Below are positions 62,878 to 64,000 of a stretch of DNA of 64,000 nt, piece after piece. The notes below the pieces were generated by a model that was given only the letters and a program-made list of their open reading frames with translations, made no database searches and was not told the origin of the DNA. Origin of the DNA: Sanguinoderma infundibulare. Lineage: Eukaryota; Basidiomycota; Agaricomycetes; Polyporales; Polyporaceae. The position numbers and the translations under genes are program-made. Within the stretch, counting starts at the first letter, position 1, and every line of letters begins with the position of its first letter. Location of the stretch: contig JAVLRN010000009.1 in NCBI GenBank assembly GCA_032821775.1, forward strand, positions 372,001-436,000, read 5' to 3'.

Positions 62878-64000
62878 TCAGCGCAAATTCGAAGGGTTCA
62901 CGCCGACGGGAAGCATCGTGGGGTCTTGTAGAGCGGCGGAAGGCCACGACGTCGACTTCAACTGAGGGTTCCATCAGTGTCGCTTCCAATCGCTCAATCA
63001 CAAGAAGGCCTTACGTTGACATCCGCGTCGCTTGCAGGTACCAGGTTCATATGGTCCGGCGTATTCCCAAGGTTCTGTCCACGGGTCAGTTCATGGGGCT
63101 TGGGACGCACATGGGCCCAGGTTGACTGACCATCTCAGACTCGTGCAGCTCGCGGAAAGTGAGGAGCAGGTCCGCGGGTATCTGCGTCGGGAAGACCAGG
63201 GCATGTACCGTTGGGGTAAACGGTCTCATCGATGAGGCCTTCTTCGCAAGGACCTGTTGCGAAGCGGATCAATGCTCGATTGACGTCTCAATCAACAAGT
63301 TGTCTTACCTCTGCCACCGCAAGTGCCAGACGAATCTCCAGTCGTCGACAGCGCGCTTCGGAACCAATAACAACGAAGAGTTCCCATATGCAGTCAACCA
63401 GGTACACCTGTCGACTGAACTCCAACTGCGCCGGGAAGCCAGACACTGGGCAAACCTTGGAAGGCGACACATGTCAGTAATAATTTGGCACGAATAGACC
63501 TAGAAGTCCAGAGACAAGAGAAGCCGGAGCTCAACTCACAACGTCTCCTTGGGAGGCATCCACCACCCAGACACGCGGATCCGTGATCGGTGCACTTGCC
63601 CGCCATTTCCAGTAATCCGCGGTCGCGTAATCGCCGTCCCCAAGCATCATCCAGAACATCTCTTCCTCCTGGCTCTCGTCCTCGGTTAGTTCGACGATGC
63701 TATCCTCGGACTCTGCTAGCTGCTTCGCGTAGGCGAGGGCCGCACGCTGCTCGGCCGCAGTGGAACCGCGCCCATGCCAGACGTAGAACGTCTCGAGAAT
63801 GGAAGTGCAGTAACTGTACCCCGAGCATAGATTCTTGACACCCTGATGACGATGAAGCGTCAGCGTGGCTTAGCACGTCATCCTAAAGCAACTCACGAGG
63901 TCGAGCTCGTCAATATAAATCAGGCCCTGGAGCGAGCGTACGACATGCATCGCAGTGTTCTCAGGGCTCCAGTGCGCGCGGGTACCTTGTCTCGTCGCAA
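62878..64000 (-). CDS. Gelsolin-repeat actin-binding protein, C-terminal part (5' end outside window)
   Basis: Visible exons on the minus strand: 63897 to the window edge, 63540-63842, 63309-63455, 63131-63253, 63015-63074, 62878-62961; about 273 residues. Gelsolin repeats bind, sever or cap actin. Visible pieces follow the repeat pattern: LQGLIYIDELDL, YCTSILETFYVWHGRG then AALAYAKQLAES, then VYLVDCIWELFVVIGSEAR with RLALAVAE, and a C-terminal LPVGVNPSNLR, as at the end of fungal gelsolin-type proteins that carry an N-terminal DUF4045 region. A run of acids (ELTEDESQEEEMFW) precedes a loop. The final exon was chosen in the frame that gives LPVGVNPSNLR; the alternative frame (to 62777) has no such match. 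The upstream part and the start codon are beyond 64000. Confidence 0.85.

Noticed and set aside
62777..63001. Alternative reading frame for the end of the gelsolin-repeat gene
   Set aside because: The frame stopping at 62878 gives the LPVGVNPSNLR ending expected for the family; the alternative has no resemblance.

Overview
This window is nuclear DNA of a filamentous basidiomycete, most likely an agaricomycete and possibly a polypore. Almost every gene is broken by many short GT-AG introns (about 50-60 bases), genes lie on both strands without operons, and the content (Mediator MED12, Ski3, uS7, fungal-type GH17 glucanases, tandem fungal UDP-glycosyltransferases, a BTB protein with the C-terminal arrangement I associate with basidiomycetes) fits that group. 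The taxon is inferred; no marker sequence is present. All exon structures below were built by hand from splice signals, reading-frame continuity and family resemblance.

Left part (1-11.2 kb): the 5' two thirds of a DOCK-family guanine-nucleotide exchange factor (minus, running off the left edge), divergent from the superkiller subunit SKI3 (plus, 15 exons). A LETM1-type mitochondrial inner-membrane protein (minus) and a tiny cysteine-rich, probably lipid-anchored protein (plus) follow.

Middle-left (12-27 kb): three UDP-glycosyltransferase paralogues in tandem (UGT-1 to UGT-3), all with the same 11-exon structure; then a BTB/POZ-like protein, an unrecognised TPR-like/coiled-coil protein (minus) and ribosomal protein uS7 (RPS5).

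Centre (27-44 kb): two gene-poor stretches of 4.4 and 5.3 kb flank an unrecognised, probably nuclear 488-residue protein. The Mediator kinase-module subunit MED12 follows (about 17 exons), with an unexplained frame conflict at one splice junction.

Right part (44-64 kb): a fourth UGT (UGT-4) lies 25 kb from its relatives and is followed by an inverted, decayed copy of its own promoter and first exon. An aldo-keto reductase (minus) next to it has a 5-base micro-exon whose donor appears to have lost one base. Further on come an unrecognised 209-residue protein, a 4.3-kb gene-poor stretch, a secreted GPI-anchored cysteine protein, two tandem GH17 glucanases (minus), one with Gln at the expected nucleophile, and the C-terminal half of a gelsolin-repeat protein (minus, running off the right edge).

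Functionally the housekeeping genes (RNA decay, translation, transcription, mitochondria, actin/GTPase signalling) are interspersed with accessory expansions: glycosyltransferases plus a reductase for small-molecule conjugation, and wall-active glucanases. The UGT family is the most dynamic element: recent duplication, near-identical introns, GC-AG splice donors and an inverted relic.
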